A stretch of DNA of 64,000 nt from an unidentified bacterial endosymbiont (GTDB taxonomy: Bacteria; Pseudomonadota; Gammaproteobacteria; Enterobacterales; Enterobacteriaceae), in the NCBI RefSeq assembly GCF_918797525.1, contig NZ_OU963893.1, forward strand, positions 1,240,001-1,304,000, in the 5' to 3' direction. The notes under the pieces are model-generated. The model was given only the letters and a program-made list of their open reading frames with translations, was not told the DNA's origin and ran no database searches. Shown in pieces: positions 10,200 to 22,587 of this stretch (positions are counted from its first letter, which is position 1; each line of letters starts with the position of its first letter). Made by a program: the position numbers and the translations under genes.

Positions 10200-10468
10200 T
10201 GCACTTTTGCCCATGATTATGTTCATGGCGACAGCAATCCCTGGCATCAGCAGCATGACTGCGCCCAACTGATACATAGCCAGCGTGACGTCCGGGTGAT
10301 GCGTTACTCCGGCCAGCGTCGGTCCGGCATGGAAAGGGCGGGATAAGGTTGGTATTGATCGCGGGTGTTTCAGCATGAGGCGCTCCTGTTGTCTTTTCAC
10401 TATCATGAATCGATTTCAGGAGCGCTGTTTTAGCGGAACAAACAATCGCTGTCGCGTTTTAAACCTGC

Positions 10469-12013
10469 TTAGTGCGCGCCGCCGCCGCTTCCGGCACCAA
10501 ACGGCGGTTTGGCAAACCATACCAACCCCAGCAAGACCACGAAGATCCCCGCCGAAACCCAGAAGATTTCGTTTGCCGAGATAATCAGCCCCTGATTGGT
10601 GATCTGCTGGGCGATCCAGCCGGACGCCTGCTGCTCCGTCATGCCCATTCCCTGAAGCTGGTTGTACATCTGCTGAGAATTGGGGTTGAACGGATTCACC
10701 GCTTCCGTCAGTTGCGCATGGTGTAACGATTCCCGGTTGGTCCAAAGCGTGGTGGTGATTGAGGTGCCAATCGATCCCGCCAGCGTTCGCGTAAAGTTCG
10801 ACAGGCTTGATGCCGCCGCCATTCGTTCAGGCGGTAATCCCGAGAGCGTGATGGTGGTCAGAGGCATAAAGAAGCACGCCACGGCAAAGCCCTGGATAAA
10901 CTGCGGCCACGCGGAGGCGCCAAAGCCCATCCCCGGTTCGAACGTATACGCGCGCCAGTAGAAGCACACGGCGTACATGACGAAGCTGAACGTCACCAGC
11001 CGACGCATATCAAGCTTATGGGCAAAACGGCCGATTATCGGCGACAGCAGGACGGGTATTAACCCCACCGGCGCAGAGGCCAACCCTGCCCAGGTTGCGG
11101 TATAGCCGTATACCTCCTGCAACAGCTGCGGCAGCAGAACAATCGCGCCGAAGTAGAGCATATAGGCGAGGCTAATACACAGGCAGCCGATGGTAAAATT
11201 TCGCGACTTAAACAACGACAGGTCGACTATCGGGTTATCGTCGGTTAGCTCCCAGACAATCAGGAAGCTGAGCGACACCACCGCGACAATCGTCAGGATG
11301 ATAATCTCCCGTGAGTTGAACCAGTCCAGCTCTTTGCCCTGGTCGAGCATCACCTGCAGGCTACCGATACCGAGGATCAATAACGCCAGCCCAACGCCGT
11401 CAATACGCCGCTGCTCGGTCCGCGTTTCCCTGCCACGCAGAGACTGCAGCGTCATCATTACCACAAGGGCACCGATTGGAACGTTGATAAAGAAGATCCA
11501 GCCCCAGTGATAGTTATCGCTGATATACCCACCGAGAATCGGCCCGCAAATTGGGGCGACAATGACGGTCATTGACCACAGCGCCAGCGCGATAGAACGT
11601 TTGGCGGGCGGGTAGTTGTTCAGGAGTAAACTCTGCGACAGCGGAATCAACGGCCCGGCGACAATCCCCTGAATTACGCGGAAGAAAATCAGCATCGTCA
11701 GGCTGTTGGACATACCGCACGCCCAGGAAGCGATAACAAAGGCGATGGTTGACCACAGGAACAGCCTCACTTCACCGACGCGTTTCGCCAGCCAGCCGGT
11801 GATAGGAATGGAGATAGCATTCGCCACCCCAAACGAGGTAATGACCCAGGTTCCCTGGCTCAACGATGAGCCAAGGTTCCCGGCGATGGTAGGGATCGCC
11901 ACGTTTGCGATGGTGGAGTCCAGCACCTGCATGAATGTCGCAAGCGAGAGCGCAATAGTCATGATGACCAACTGCGCGCCTTCGAGCGGTTTTTGCGGCT
12001 TTTGCTGTTGCAT
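10469..12013 (-). CDS. emrB: Multidrug efflux MFS permease EmrB
   Basis: EmrB is the 14-helix DHA2 proton antiporter of the EmrAB-TolC pump, which expels uncouplers and hydrophobic drugs. The 514-residue product is close to E. coli EmrB, with motif C-like IVAPICGPILGGYISD and the glycine-rich C-terminal tail GAGSGGGAH. A GTG at 12022 would add MSV, but the ATG at 12013 (MQQQKP) matches E. coli and lies 16 bp after emrA. It is the last gene of mprA-emrA-emrB. Confidence 0.95.
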   Translation of the reverse strand: MQQQKPQKPLEGAQLVIMTIALSLATFMQVLDSTIANVAIPTIAGNLGSSLSQGTWVITSFGVANAISIPITGWLAKRVGEVRLFLWSTIAFVIASWACGMSNSLTMLIFFRVIQGIVAGPLIPLSQSLLLNNYPPAKRSIALALWSMTVIVAPICGPILGGYISDNYHWGWIFFINVPIGALVVMMTLQSLRGRETRTEQRRIDGVGLALLILGIGSLQVMLDQGKELDWFNSREIIILTIVAVVSLSFLIVWELTDDNPIVDLSLFKSRNFTIGCLCISLAYMLYFGAIVLLPQLLQEVYGYTATWAGLASAPVGLIPVLLSPIIGRFAHKLDMRRLVTFSFVMYAVCFYWRAYTFEPGMGFGASAWPQFIQGFAVACFFMPLTTITLSGLPPERMAAASSLSNFTRTLAGSIGTSITTTLWTNRESLHHAQLTEAVNPFNPNSQQMYNQLQGMGMTEQQASGWIAQQITNQGLIISANEIFWVSAGIFVVLLGLVWFAKPPFGAGSGGGAH

Positions 12014-12029
12014 AACGCTCACCTTCGGA

Positions 12030-13202
12030 TTAACCGGCGTTTGCCTTCACGATGTCATCGATCAGCTTGTTGACCGGATCGAGGCTAATTTCACGGGCGT
12101 TACTTTCATAAGCCGGGCTGCTTCGTACCTGGCTTGCCAGAATCTGACCCTCGCGGTCAGCGGTATTGACCGTCACCAGCGTAGAGAGACCGATACGCAG
12201 CGGGTGGTCGGCTAGCTGTTTCTCATCCAGCTCGATACGCACGGGCAGGCGCTGAACCACTTTGATCCAGTTGCCGGTCGCGTTTTGCGCAGGCAACAGG
12301 GAGAAGGCGCTGCCGGTCCCCATATCGAGGCCCACCACCTTACCGGTGTACTTCACGTCATCGCCGTAGATATCGCTGACAACCGTCGCGGTCTGGCCGA
12401 TACGCATATGGGCAAGCTGTGTCTCTTTGAAGTTCGCATCGACCCACAGATTGTTCGCCGGAACCACCGCCATCAGCGGCGTGGTGGTACTAATCTGTGC
12501 GCCAGGCTGCACGGAACGACGTGAGACGTAGCCGGTCATCGGGCTGACAATTTTGGTACGCTGCAGGGCAAGCCATGCGTTACGCACTTCGGTTGCCGCC
12601 TGCTTTACCGCAGGCTGATTTTCCAGGCTGGTGCCCAGCACCATCGCCTGGTTGGCGTTGAACTGTTGAGTGGCCACGTCCAGCTGTGCCTGGGCGCGGG
12701 TAACCGCATCGCGAGCGTGTTGCAACTCTTCACGGCCAATCAGGTTGGCGGTGCCGAGAGGCACGCGTCGATTCAGGTCGCTTTGTGCCTGCGCCAGTGC
12801 GGTTTTTTGCACGTCGATGTTGGCTTGTAGCTGTTTGCTGTTGATCATCAGCTGGCGCGTTTGACGCACGCTGGAGGCTAGCTGTGTCTGCGCTTTTTCA
12901 AACGTCTGTTGGGCGTCGGTCGGATCGAGCGTGACCAGTACATCCCCTTTTTGCACAAAGTCGGTATTATCAGCCCAGACTTTCGTCACGCTGCCCGACA
13001 CCTGCGCCATAATCTGAACCTGGTTCCCTGCCACGTATGCATCGTCTGTTTCTTCAACGTGACGCAATACTAAAAACCAATAGATCCCATATGCCACGGC
13101 AATAATAATAAAGAGCAAGGTCAGCAGAAGTAGGGCACTCTTACGTTTGCCTTTCTTGTTGACCGGTTGCTGCGGGGGAGTGTTCTGCGCATTTGCGCTC
13201 AT
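12030..13202 (-). CDS. emrA: Multidrug efflux adaptor EmrA
   Basis: EmrA is the membrane-fusion subunit that links EmrB to TolC. The 390-residue product equals E. coli EmrA in length. It has a lysine-rich cytoplasmic start, one membrane helix (LLLTLLFIIIAVAYGIYWFLV), a lipoyl/beta-barrel half (EETDDAYVAGNQV) and a coiled-coil hairpin around residues 90-200. The frame is open to 13232, but ATG 13202 (MSANAQNT) is the conserved start. Confidence 0.95.
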   Translation of the reverse strand: MSANAQNTPPQQPVNKKGKRKSALLLLTLLFIIIAVAYGIYWFLVLRHVEETDDAYVAGNQVQIMAQVSGSVTKVWADNTDFVQKGDVLVTLDPTDAQQTFEKAQTQLASSVRQTRQLMINSKQLQANIDVQKTALAQAQSDLNRRVPLGTANLIGREELQHARDAVTRAQAQLDVATQQFNANQAMVLGTSLENQPAVKQAATEVRNAWLALQRTKIVSPMTGYVSRRSVQPGAQISTTTPLMAVVPANNLWVDANFKETQLAHMRIGQTATVVSDIYGDDVKYTGKVVGLDMGTGSAFSLLPAQNATGNWIKVVQRLPVRIELDEKQLADHPLRIGLSTLVTVNTADREGQILASQVRSSPAYESNAREISLDPVNKLIDDIVKANAG

Positions 13203-13329
13203 TGTTGTTCTCCACGATCTTCTTATTTTCACATCGGCTGAGCCGACCTGTTGTCAGAAAGGCCAGCAGTGTCACGTGCTGGCCTGTCGGTTTTCTTTTT
13301 AAATCTGGATTGTTGAGCGTGTCGTCGCG

Positions 13330-13860
13330 TTAGCGCAGCGCCTCAAGAATAGCACCATCTTGATCCATCTGATCAAGACGGGTCAGCAGCTTGCGAGTAA
13401 TCTGCTCAAGCTGGTCACGCTCGGAGGTGCTGAGGGCAGACCAGAGTTGGTGCAGACAATTGTGCTGAGGTGGAAGCACCTCACGCAGGAATTCGTGGCC
13501 TTTATCGGTCAATTGCAGGTGTAAACAGCGGCGATCGTTGTCGCTTTCACGGCGTTCAATCCAGCCGCGTTTTTCCAGCTCATCGGCAATACGGGTCGCG
13601 TTGGTACGGGAAGAGCCCAGCGCGCAGCTCAGCTCAGACGGCTGAATACTGTGGTTTTCCTGAGACTCCAGCGTAATCAACGCCATAAACAACGTCTCGT
13701 TAATCCCTTGAGCTTTCAGCATCTTATTACGATTTTCCAGCAGTTTACCCTGCATGTGCATGCACAGGCGGGTCAGCAGGATTTCCTGATACGGGAACTC
13801 CTCGTGACGACTGGCGCGGAATTTAAGCATTTGTTCAATGGGCGTGAACGAACTATCCAT
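13330..13860 (-). CDS. mprA: MarR-family repressor MprA (EmrR)
   Basis: MprA represses its own operon mprA-emrAB and is released by uncouplers and salicylate-like ligands. The 176-residue winged-helix protein is nearly identical to E. coli MprA, including the DNA-recognition stretch [22 protein letters not shown] and the wing RRESDNDRR. It is the first gene of the operon, 127 bp ahead of emrA. In E. coli ygaZ-ygaH lie next door; they are absent here and a YgaY-type gene follows instead. Confidence 0.96.
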   Translation of the reverse strand: MDSSFTPIEQMLKFRASRHEEFPYQEILLTRLCMHMQGKLLENRNKMLKAQGINETLFMALITLESQENHSIQPSELSCALGSSRTNATRIADELEKRGWIERRESDNDRRCLHLQLTDKGHEFLREVLPPQHNCLHQLWSALSTSERDQLEQITRKLLTRLDQMDQDGAILEALR

Positions 13861-14158
13861 TTGGGCATAACCTCATTAATTACAGCCGATATAGTAACGA
13901 CAGTGACAAATAATGTAAATGTATTATTTGTGCGATTACATCCGCCAAATGTATGTCACCATCAGAAAGCGCCGGGTAAATCCGTGACCCGGTGAGCACA
14001 AATTGGGTGAAGCGAGGATGTGAGGACGGGGGGCTGAGCTATTCATGCTATTAGTAAATATGTCACCCACATTAAAATTTCTGGGATAAATGATTATGTT
14101 TACATTAACAGACTGCACAGTCCCTTAATACCCTAAGGGGCTTAAAGCAATGTAAAAC
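13861..14158. other. mprA upstream region
   Basis: About 300 bp between the mprA start and the end of the MFS gene. It is AT-rich next to mprA (promoter and presumably the MprA autoregulatory site, not precisely located). No open frame with a ribosome binding site stands out. Confidence 0.5.
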
Positions 14159-15343
14159 TTAGTGAATTGCGTCCTGACGATGGTAGCCCCGCCACCAGAC
14201 GAGCAGGTTCAACGCGGCGGCGACTGCCCCTATCGTACACACGCCTGCCCAGCCGGCATGTTGCCATGCCGAGGCGGAGATCAACGATCCCGTAGCCCCG
14301 CCAATGAAGTAGCTGGTCATGTAACCGGCGGTAAGGCGGTTACGTGCTTCTGGCTTCACGCGATAAATAACAGTCTGATTGGTGATATGGACCCCCTGGA
14401 CGGTGAGGTCGAGCAGCAGTATACCGACAATCAGCGCCAGCACCGACGAATGTCCGAACCAGATGGCGGCCCATGAGAGCAACAGCAATACCAGCCCGGC
14501 AGACGTGGTCAGGTGGGACTTACCTTTGTCGGCCAGCCCGCCAGCAGGACGCGCACCCAGTGCGCCCGCCGCGCCCGCCAGACCAAACAGCCCAATCATC
14601 CCTTCGGAATAGTTAAACGGTGGTGAGGCCAGCAGAAAAGCCATCGATGTCCAGAGAATGCTGAAGTTGGCGAAAGTGAAACACCCCAGCATTGCGCGGG
14701 TGCGCAGCAGTTTATCCTGTGTGAAAAGGCTGAAAACGGAGGCCAGAAGCTGCGGGTAGTTCAGGTGGTTCTCCGGTTTCACTTTAGGCAGGCCTCGCCA
14801 CAGCGCCAGCGCCATGATCGCCATAAGCACGCTTGCCACCCAGTACACGGTGCGCCAGCCGCCCAGGCTTGCCAGTAAACCGGCGACGGTACGCGCCAGC
14901 AAAATGCCCAATAGCAGGCCGCTCATGATTGTGCCTACCACTTTGCCGCGTTTTTCCGGCGAGGCGAGCGTCGCGGCCAGTGGGACCAGGATCTGCGCCA
15001 CCACCGAAAACAGCCCGGTCAGGGCGGTACCGACGATCATCATGGTTAATGACTGACTGCTGGCGGTGATCAACATGCCGCCCGCCGCCAACAGCGTCAT
15101 TGACACTATCAGCATTCGGCGTTCAAACATGTCGCCGAGCGGGACCAGCAGCAGCAAGCCGGCGGCATAGCCAAGCTGTGCGGCGGTAACAATGAAGCCT
15201 GCCGAGCTGGCGGAAAGGTTAAAGGCGCGGGCGATGGTATCAAGCAGAGGTTGCGCATAATAGTTACTGGCGACAGCCAGACCCGTTGCCACGGACATTA
15301 AAAGGATCAGGGCCGGGCTAAGCCCGTGAGGTGTTTTAGTCAT
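14159..15343 (-). CDS. ygaY: YgaY-type MFS transporter
   Basis: A 394-residue major facilitator carrier with about 12 hydrophobic segments. It shows the motif A-like loop GDMFERR between helices 2 and 3 and a second one near GLADKGKS. It resembles the drug/sugar efflux (DHA1) subfamily and sits at the position of E. coli ygaY, between proX and the emr locus, where the K-12 gene is broken. Here the frame is intact. The substrate is unknown. It reads in the same direction as proVWX but is separated by a hairpin. Confidence 0.8.
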   Translation of the reverse strand: MTKTPHGLSPALILLMSVATGLAVASNYYAQPLLDTIARAFNLSASSAGFIVTAAQLGYAAGLLLLVPLGDMFERRMLIVSMTLLAAGGMLITASSQSLTMMIVGTALTGLFSVVAQILVPLAATLASPEKRGKVVGTIMSGLLLGILLARTVAGLLASLGGWRTVYWVASVLMAIMALALWRGLPKVKPENHLNYPQLLASVFSLFTQDKLLRTRAMLGCFTFANFSILWTSMAFLLASPPFNYSEGMIGLFGLAGAAGALGARPAGGLADKGKSHLTTSAGLVLLLLSWAAIWFGHSSVLALIVGILLLDLTVQGVHITNQTVIYRVKPEARNRLTAGYMTSYFIGGATGSLISASAWQHAGWAGVCTIGAVAAALNLLVWWRGYHRQDAIH

Positions 15344-15445
15344 GAGGTTCAGGAATCGTGAGTGAGGTGATTATTTTCCGGAAACCATAATAACTAATGA
15401 TTGTGAATGTGGGGGGATTGTTGTGTGTGAGTTTGTGCGGTTTAA

Positions 15446-15478
15446 CCTCTTCCCCCTCAGTCCGGAGGGGGAGGAGGT
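15446..15478 (-). terminator. Terminator after proX
   Basis: CCTCTTCCCCCTC (from 15446) can pair with GGAGGGGGAGGAGG (to 15478) to form a long GC-rich hairpin, 14 bp beyond the proX stop. The T run is poor. Confidence 0.6.
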
Positions 15479-15492
15479 AAGGGTTATGTTTC

Positions 15493-16488
15493 TTACTTCT
15501 GCGCCTCAAGCGCCTCTTTTACCCAGCCATCGAACTGCTGCTGGTGGGCTTTGATCCAGCCGTCAACGTGGCCTTTCACATCGGCTTCTGAAGATTTTCC
15601 TTCGTGCATCATGGCATTTTGAGCGTTGATATCCGCCAGCGGCAGTTTCATCACCGAGAACAGCTTCGCGGCCGCCGGGTTTTTCTCAGCCCAGGCTTTG
15701 TTAGCCACAATATGCATGGTATTCACCGGGAAGCCATAGTTCATGCCGTTCGGCAGTTTGGTGTCGATCTCTTTCTGCTCGCCCGGCAGAGAGGAGAACG
15801 GTACCTGCAGCCAGACCACGTCTTTACCCGGCTTCAGCACGTCGCTGACCCAGTACGGCGTCCAGGTATAATAAATGACCGGTTTACCCTCTTTAAAGCG
15901 GGCAATTGTATCGGCCATCATCGCCGAGTAGTTACCGTGGCTCACATCGACGGTCTTCGCCAGGTCAAAGGCTTTATTCTGGTGGTTAATCACCGCTTCG
16001 CAACCCCAGCCAGGCGAGCAGCCCATCATATCGGCTTTGCCGTCGCCGTTGGTGTCGAACAGTCTGGCGATCTTCGGATCTTTAAGCTGTTCAATATTGG
16101 TGATGTGATACTTATCGGCAGTTTTCTTGTCGATCAGATACCCCTGCGCTGCGCCGGTCACGAAGGTCCCTTCGCGGTAGAATTTCTTATCACCGCCCGC
16201 TGCGGCGTACATATCGTCGTGCAGCGGCTGCCAGTTCACGGCGGTAAAGGTGGCATCACCGGAGGCAATCGAGGTGTAGCCTACGTTGTAATCTACTTCA
16301 CTGGCGGTATTGACCGTATAGCCCAGTTTTTCCAGCGCACGGCTGACAATCTGGGTCTGGAAGGACTCTTCTGAAATGGTGCTCTGTACCGGCTGCACGG
16401 TAATGCCTTTGCCCGGCAGGTCAGCTGCAATTGCGCTGGTGGAGACAAGGGCCGCCAACGTTGTGGAAAAAAGTACGCAATGTCGCAT
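15493..16488 (-). CDS. proX: Glycine betaine/proline betaine binding protein ProX
   Basis: ProX is the periplasmic receptor of the ProU importer. The 331-residue precursor has a signal peptide ending SAIA before ADLPGKG. Aromatic residues for the trimethylammonium cage occur in regions such as NWQPLHDD and YYTWTPYW, and a Cys pair occurs in GCSPGWGCE, all as in E. coli ProX. It is the third gene of proVWX and begins 9 bp after proW. Confidence 0.95.
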   Translation of the reverse strand: MRHCVLFSTTLAALVSTSAIAADLPGKGITVQPVQSTISEESFQTQIVSRALEKLGYTVNTASEVDYNVGYTSIASGDATFTAVNWQPLHDDMYAAAGGDKKFYREGTFVTGAAQGYLIDKKTADKYHITNIEQLKDPKIARLFDTNGDGKADMMGCSPGWGCEAVINHQNKAFDLAKTVDVSHGNYSAMMADTIARFKEGKPVIYYTWTPYWVSDVLKPGKDVVWLQVPFSSLPGEQKEIDTKLPNGMNYGFPVNTMHIVANKAWAEKNPAAAKLFSVMKLPLADINAQNAMMHEGKSSEADVKGHVDGWIKAHQQQFDGWVKEALEAQK

Positions 16489-16497
16489 CGTTGCTCC

Positions 16498-17562
16498 TTA
16501 TTTTACGAATGGGCGGGTGATGAACCCGACGGGGCCGGTGGTATACCAGCGACGGTTGCCGCGACTGCGGGAATCACGACCGACAGCCTGGGTCAGGCGG
16601 TCAAGGATAATGGCGAGGATCACGATGCCGACACCGCCGACGGTCGCCAGCCCCATATCGAGACGGCCAATACCCCGCAACACCATCTGGCCCAGACCGC
16701 CAACGGCAATCATCGAGGCGATCACCACCATCGAGAGAGCCAGCATCAGCGTCTGGTTAACGCCCGCCATAATGGTCGGCATCGCCAGCGGGAGCTGAAC
16801 TTTAAACAGCATCTGGCGCGGGCTGGCGCCGAAAGAGCGCGACGCCTCAATCAGATCGGCTGGCACCTGGTTAATCCCGAGGATTGTCAGACGAATAATC
16901 GGCGGCAGGGCGAAGATAATGGTCACTACCACGCCAGGCACGTTGCCAATTCCGAACAGCATCACAATCGGCACCAGGTAGACGAAGGCTGGCGTCGTCT
17001 GCATTGCATCCAGTAGCGGACGAATAATCTTCGCTGCCCGTGGGCTGCGCGCCAGCCAAATTCCCACCGGCAAGCCAATGACCACGCAGAAGAGCAGGGC
17101 GGTCAGCACCAGCGCCAGCGTGATCATCGCCTGCGACCACGCGCCAATGGCGCCAATGGCAATCAGTGAAATCAGCGTGGCAACTCCCATGCCAGCGCTG
17201 CCAATTTGCCAGGCGATCAGGGAGAACAGAATAATGGCGACCGGTGCCGGCATGCCCAGCATCAACTGCTGGAAACCGTTGAGGATATAATCCACCGGGA
17301 CGCGGATCCCCTGGAACACCGGACGGAAATGGGTTACCACCCAGTCGATCCCTTGCGTGACCCAGCTATCGAGCGGGATCAGCGTTTTGTGGAATGGATC
17401 CATGATATTGAAATGTTCTGGCGCAGGCGCAGGTGCGCTGTTCAACCAGTCTGCCGTACCGCCGCTATCGGCGGGTGCTGGCGTGGAACCCCACGCATCG
17501 GCAGATTGTGCAGCGCTGTCGGCTGCTTCAGTGGTGCCCCACGGGTTAGTTTGATCGGTCAT
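16498..17562 (-). CDS. proW: ProU permease subunit ProW
   Basis: ProW is the membrane subunit of the osmoprotectant ABC importer. The 354-residue product has the long hydrophilic Ala/Pro-rich N-terminal tail found in enterobacterial ProW, several membrane helices, and the EAA loop ([24 protein letters not shown] region) that docks with ProV. Its start overlaps the end of proV by 17 bp, so translation is coupled. Confidence 0.95.
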   Translation of the reverse strand: MTDQTNPWGTTEAADSAAQSADAWGSTPAPADSGGTADWLNSAPAPAPEHFNIMDPFHKTLIPLDSWVTQGIDWVVTHFRPVFQGIRVPVDYILNGFQQLMLGMPAPVAIILFSLIAWQIGSAGMGVATLISLIAIGAIGAWSQAMITLALVLTALLFCVVIGLPVGIWLARSPRAAKIIRPLLDAMQTTPAFVYLVPIVMLFGIGNVPGVVVTIIFALPPIIRLTILGINQVPADLIEASRSFGASPRQMLFKVQLPLAMPTIMAGVNQTLMLALSMVVIASMIAVGGLGQMVLRGIGRLDMGLATVGGVGIVILAIILDRLTQAVGRDSRSRGNRRWYTTGPVGFITRPFVK

Positions 17563-18757
17563 TGTGTGCCCCCTCGCGATCTAAAGCCTGCAGCAACATG
17601 CGTTTTGAGATGATGCCGACGTACTGTTGTTCCTCCCCCACAACCGGTACGGCACAAGGCGCCTGACCTACATGTGAGAGCAACTCGCTGAGCGGCGTTT
17701 CGGCATCCACGGCAAGCGGTGAATCGATTAACGCCGCATCGATCCCCAGGTTTTCGCTAAGGGCGGTTTTCAGGGAGTCGATGGAGACAATGCCAACAAA
17801 TTTATTGCCGCGCTCGACCAGATAACCGTATTCACGGTCTTCGTCCTGCAGCAGCTTAAGCGCGGAGCGCGGGCCGAAACCTGGCGTTTTACGAATGATG
17901 CCGTTAGGGGTTCGACGGGCAATATCCTTGGCGCTGAACACCTGGCTAATATCCACGCCGCGAAAGAAAGTACGCACATAGTCATTGGCCGGATTATTCA
18001 AAATGTCATCCGGTGTGCCGACCTGTACCACTTCGCCATTTTGCATAATGGCAATACGGTCGCCAATGCGCATAGCTTCATCCAGATCGTGGGAAATAAA
18101 GACCACGGTACGCTGATGCTTAGCCTGTAATTTTACCAGTTCATCCTGCATTTCGGTGCGAATTAATGGATCGAGCGCCGAGAACGCTTCATCCATTAAT
18201 AAAATGTCTGGATTGATCGCCAGTGCGCGGGCTAATCCGACACGCTGGCGCATACCGCCGGAAAGTTCATCCGGATAACCGTGCGCGTAGTTTTCAAGCC
18301 CGACCTGACGTAACGCATCGAGCGCTTTTTCTTTACGCTCTTCGGCATTCACGCCGGCTAATTCCATACCAAAGGCGGTATTATCCAGTACCGTCATATG
18401 CGGCATCAATGCGAATGACTGGAACACCATCGCAATCTTCTTTCTGCGCACCTCACGAAGCTCGGCATCTGATATTTTAGCGATATCGACACCGTCAATC
18501 AGAACCTGTCCGCGGGTGGGTTCAATCAGGCGATTGAGAAGGCGAACCATAGTGGATTTACCCGAGCCGGATAACCCCATGATGACGAAAATCTCGCCTT
18601 CTTCAATGGCCAGACTGGCGTCTTTAACGCCAAGCGATAGCCCCGTTTTTTCCAGAATTTGCTCTTTGGTAAGTCCTTTATCAATATATTTGAATGCGCG
18701 CTGTGGATGCTCGCCAAATACTTTATAAAGATTTTTCACTTCTAATTTAATTGCCAT
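17546..18757 (-). CDS. proV: ProU ATP-binding subunit ProV
   Basis: ProV powers uptake of glycine betaine and proline betaine at high osmolarity. The 403-residue protein (400 in E. coli) has Walker [10 protein letters not shown] near residue 61, signature [16 protein letters not shown], Walker [13 protein letters not shown], and a C-terminal pair of CBS domains ([11 protein letters not shown] and [12 protein letters not shown]). It heads proVWX. Osmotic and H-NS control is known for E. coli proU and is expected from the conserved upstream region. Confidence 0.96.
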   Translation of the reverse strand: MAIKLEVKNLYKVFGEHPQRAFKYIDKGLTKEQILEKTGLSLGVKDASLAIEEGEIFVIMGLSGSGKSTMVRLLNRLIEPTRGQVLIDGVDIAKISDAELREVRRKKIAMVFQSFALMPHMTVLDNTAFGMELAGVNAEERKEKALDALRQVGLENYAHGYPDELSGGMRQRVGLARALAINPDILLMDEAFSALDPLIRTEMQDELVKLQAKHQRTVVFISHDLDEAMRIGDRIAIMQNGEVVQVGTPDDILNNPANDYVRTFFRGVDISQVFSAKDIARRTPNGIIRKTPGFGPRSALKLLQDEDREYGYLVERGNKFVGIVSIDSLKTALSENLGIDAALIDSPLAVDAETPLSELLSHVGQAPCAVPVVGEEQQYVGIISKRMLLQALDREGAHNDRSN

Positions 18758-19090
18758 GCAATAAAAAATGTCCTGTTATTTGTATATGTCGATATGATTA
18801 CCATGGTAAATAGTTAGCTGGCATTACCCTAACATACTCAGAATCTGAGACAACCCTGCCACGGCGGGTTGTGGTGATTTTTACATAAGCGAAACGGCTG
18901 AATTTCCCATGATTAAAGGGCTGAGCAGGCGTTGAATTTTTCTGATTTTTTTGCTTCTGCATCGGAGAATTTCGCCTGAATCGGAGGTATTCAGGCGAAT
19001 ATGACGTGGAAATTACAGTGTAGATGCCATAGAAATATTATGTGGAAATAAAGATGATTTATAGTAAATTAATGAGCGTTAACTTGCGCA
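18758..19090 (-). promoter_or_regulatory. proU promoter region
   Basis: This 333-bp gap between nrdF and proV contains, on the minus strand, TTGTCT (18853-18848) and TAGGGT (18831-18826) with 16-bp spacing. These correspond to the osmoregulated P2 promoter of E. coli proU as I recall it. The flanks are AT-rich, consistent with H-NS binding. An imperfect inverted repeat CAACCCTGCC/GGCGGGTTG (18851-18871) lies across the upstream side. No gene is visible. Confidence 0.6.
18971..18999 (-). terminator. Inverted repeat between nrdF and proV
   Basis: A perfect 10-bp inverted repeat TTCGCCTGAA / TTCAGGCGAA with a 9-nt loop lies about 90 bp past the nrdF stop. It lacks a T run directly after it. It may end nrdHIEF transcripts or insulate proU. 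Confidence 0.4.
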
Positions 19091-20059
<969 letters not shown>

Positions 20060-22204
20060 TTACAGTGCGCAGGACACGCAGCCTTCAATTTCGGTGCCTT
20101 CCAGCGCAAGCTGGCGCAGGCGAATGTAGTACAGCGTCTTAATGCCTCTCTTCCAGGCGTAGATCTGCGCTTTGTTAATATCCCGCGTGGTGGCGGTATC
20201 CGGGAAAAACAGCGTCAACGACAGCCCTTGATCCACGTGCTTCGTCGCCTCTGCATAGGTATCGATGATCTTCTCAGGACCGATTTCATACGCGTCCTGG
20301 TAGAGGGCCAGGTTCTCATTGGTCATAAAAGGGGCGGGGTAATAAACGCGCCCGGTTTTACCTTCCTTGCGGATCTCAATTTTCGACACAATCGGATGAA
20401 TGCTCGACGTGGCGTGGTTGATATAGGAGATAGACCCGGTTGGCGGCACGGCCTGCAGGTTCTGGTTATAGATACCGTAGCGCATCACATCGTCGCGTAG
20501 CTTAAGCCACATTTCGCGCGTGGGGAGTGTGATACCGGCGCGGGCAAACAGCGCCCTAACTTTCTCCGTTTTCGGCTGCCAGTCACCTTCCAGATACTGG
20601 CTGAAATACGCCCCGCTGGCGTAGCGAGACTGCTCAAAGCCCGCGAAACACTGGTTACGCTCGCGCGCCAGCAGCATCGAGGTATGCAGCGCATGCCAGG
20701 TGATGGTATAGAAATAGAGGTTAGTGAAATCCAGCCCTTCAGCGCTGCCGTAGGCGATACCTTCCCGCGCCAGATAGCCGTGCAGGTTCATCTGACCAAG
20801 GCCGATGGCGTGCGAGGCGGCATTGCCCGCTTCAATGGACGGCACGCTGCGGATGTGGCTCATATCTGATACCGCCGTTAGCCCGCGAATGGCGGTCTCT
20901 ACCGTGCGGCCAAAATCGGGTGAATCCATCGTATGAGCAATATTCAGCGACCCGAGGTTACAGGAAATATCTCTCCCGATATCCGCATACTCCAGATCCT
21001 CGTTATATGCCGAGGCGCTATTGACCTGCAAAATCTCCGAGCACAGGTTACTCATGTTGATGCGCCCGGCTATCGGGTTGGCGCGGTTCACCGTGTCTTC
21101 GTACATGATGTACGGATAACCGGATTCAAACTGGATCTCCGCCAGCGTCTGGAAAAAATCGCGGGCGTTGATGTACTTCTTGCGAATACGCGGGTCGGAT
21201 ACCAGCGCGTCGTACCGTTCGCTGATGGCGACGTCGCCGAAGGCTTTGCCGTAAATACGCTCAATATCGTAAGGCGAAAACAGCGCCATGTCGGCGTTCT
21301 CTTTGGCAAGCGCAAAGGTGATATCGGGGATCACGACGCCCAACGACAGGGTTTTAATGCGGATTTTTTCGTCGGCGTTTTCACGTTTGGTATCCAGAAA
21401 ACGCAGAATATCCGGATGGTGCGCATGCAGATAGACCGCTCCGGCCCCCTGACGCGCCCCTAGCTGGTTGGCGTAAGAGAACGCATCTTCCAGCATTTTC
21501 ATTACCGGGATCACCCCGGATGACTGGTTTTCAATACGTTTAATCGGCGCGCCCGCTTCACGCAGGTTAGAGAGCAAAAACGCCACGCCGCCGCCGCGCT
21601 TAGACAGCTGCAGCGCCGAGTTTACCGCGCGACCAATCGACTCCATATTGTCTTCAATGCGCAGCAGGAAGCAGGAGACCAGCTCGCCGCGCTGGGCTTT
21701 TCCGCAGTTGAGAAAAGTGGGAGTAGCGGGCTGAAAGCGCCCGGAAAGGATCTCTGCGGTGAGCCGTTCAGCCAGCGTCTCATCCCCTTGCGCCAGCGTC
21801 AGCGCGACCATCACCGTGCGATCTTCAAAGCTCTCCAGGTAGCGTTTGCCGTCAAAAGTTTTCAGGGTGTAGCTGGTGTAATACTTCCATGCCCCGAGGA
21901 AGGTCTTGAAACGGAAACCGCTGGCATAGGCCTGCGCAAACAGCTTCCTGACAAAGGGGCGATCGTAACGGGCCAGCACGCGTTCTTCGTAATAGCCTTC
22001 ATTGACCAGATAGTCGAGACGTTCATCCTGGCTGGCGAAGGTCACGCTGTTAGGACGGACGTGGGTGGCAAAAAACGCATCAACTGCATCATGATCTTTG
22101 TCAAACTGGATACGTCCGTCGCGATCGTAAAGGTTCAGCATGGCGTTTAATGCGTGGTAATCCGGTGCCGCCTGAATTAGAGGTTCTGCAGTTGTTGTTG
22201 CCAA
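20060..22204 (-). CDS. nrdE: Class Ib ribonucleotide reductase alpha subunit NrdE
   Basis: NrdE is the catalytic subunit that reduces ribonucleoside diphosphates; in enterobacteria it works under iron limitation and oxidative stress. The 714-residue protein has the catalytic loop MSNLCSEI, glycyl-rich SCNLGSLN, and the C-terminal redox pair CVSC. It lacks the N-terminal ATP cone, as class Ib enzymes do. It overlaps nrdI by 28 bp. Confidence 0.97.
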   Translation of the reverse strand: MATTTAEPLIQAAPDYHALNAMLNLYDRDGRIQFDKDHDAVDAFFATHVRPNSVTFASQDERLDYLVNEGYYEERVLARYDRPFVRKLFAQAYASGFRFKTFLGAWKYYTSYTLKTFDGKRYLESFEDRTVMVALTLAQGDETLAERLTAEILSGRFQPATPTFLNCGKAQRGELVSCFLLRIEDNMESIGRAVNSALQLSKRGGGVAFLLSNLREAGAPIKRIENQSSGVIPVMKMLEDAFSYANQLGARQGAGAVYLHAHHPDILRFLDTKRENADEKIRIKTLSLGVVIPDITFALAKENADMALFSPYDIERIYGKAFGDVAISERYDALVSDPRIRKKYINARDFFQTLAEIQFESGYPYIMYEDTVNRANPIAGRINMSNLCSEILQVNSASAYNEDLEYADIGRDISCNLGSLNIAHTMDSPDFGRTVETAIRGLTAVSDMSHIRSVPSIEAGNAASHAIGLGQMNLHGYLAREGIAYGSAEGLDFTNLYFYTITWHALHTSMLLARERNQCFAGFEQSRYASGAYFSQYLEGDWQPKTEKVRALFARAGITLPTREMWLKLRDDVMRYGIYNQNLQAVPPTGSISYINHATSSIHPIVSKIEIRKEGKTGRVYYPAPFMTNENLALYQDAYEIGPEKIIDTYAEATKHVDQGLSLTLFFPDTATTRDINKAQIYAWKRGIKTLYYIRLRQLALEGTEIEGCVSCAL

Positions 22205-22587
22205 AATTGGTTCACTCCTTTACGCACGTTTTCGACGTCCTGCTGTGTCCCCATCAGTTCAAAGCGATAGAGATACGGGACGCCGCATTTTTGAGAGATG
22301 ACATCTCCGGCGCGGCCAAAGGCATCGCCGAAGTTGCGATTGCCCGCCGCAATGACGCCGCGGATCAACTGCCGGTTATGGGGATCGTTGAGAAAGCGGA
22401 TCACCTGGCGAGGCACCGCCCCAGCCGTACCGCCTCCGCCATAGCTGGGCACCACCAAAATGTACGGTTCGTCTACCTGAATGCGCTCTCGTTCGTTGAG
22501 GGGAATACGCGTTGCTGGCAGCCCGAGACGCTCCATAAAGCGAAGCGTATTCTCCGAGCTGCTGGAGAAGTACACCAGCCCACTCAT
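22177..22587 (-). CDS. nrdI: Flavodoxin-like NrdI
   Basis: NrdI is the flavoprotein that supplies the oxidant for assembling the manganese tyrosyl radical in NrdF. The 136-residue product has the FMN loop [20 protein letters not shown], and GNRNFGDAF motifs seen in E. coli NrdI. Its start overlaps the nrdH stop by 4 bp (ATGA) and its end overlaps nrdE, so the operon is translationally coupled. Confidence 0.96.
   Translation of the reverse strand: MSGLVYFSSSSENTLRFMERLGLPATRIPLNERERIQVDEPYILVVPSYGGGGTAGAVPRQVIRFLNDPHNRQLIRGVIAAGNRNFGDAFGRAGDVISQKCGVPYLYRFELMGTQQDVENVRKGVNQFWQQQLQNL

Noticed and set aside
10086..10376. Minus-strand frame downstream of luxS with an AGGAG-like start at 10376 (MLKHPRSIPT...)
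   Set aside because: It has a fair ribosome binding site and a hydrophobic stretch, but more than a third of it is antisense to luxS and I recognise no homologue. It is left out but could be a small membrane peptide.
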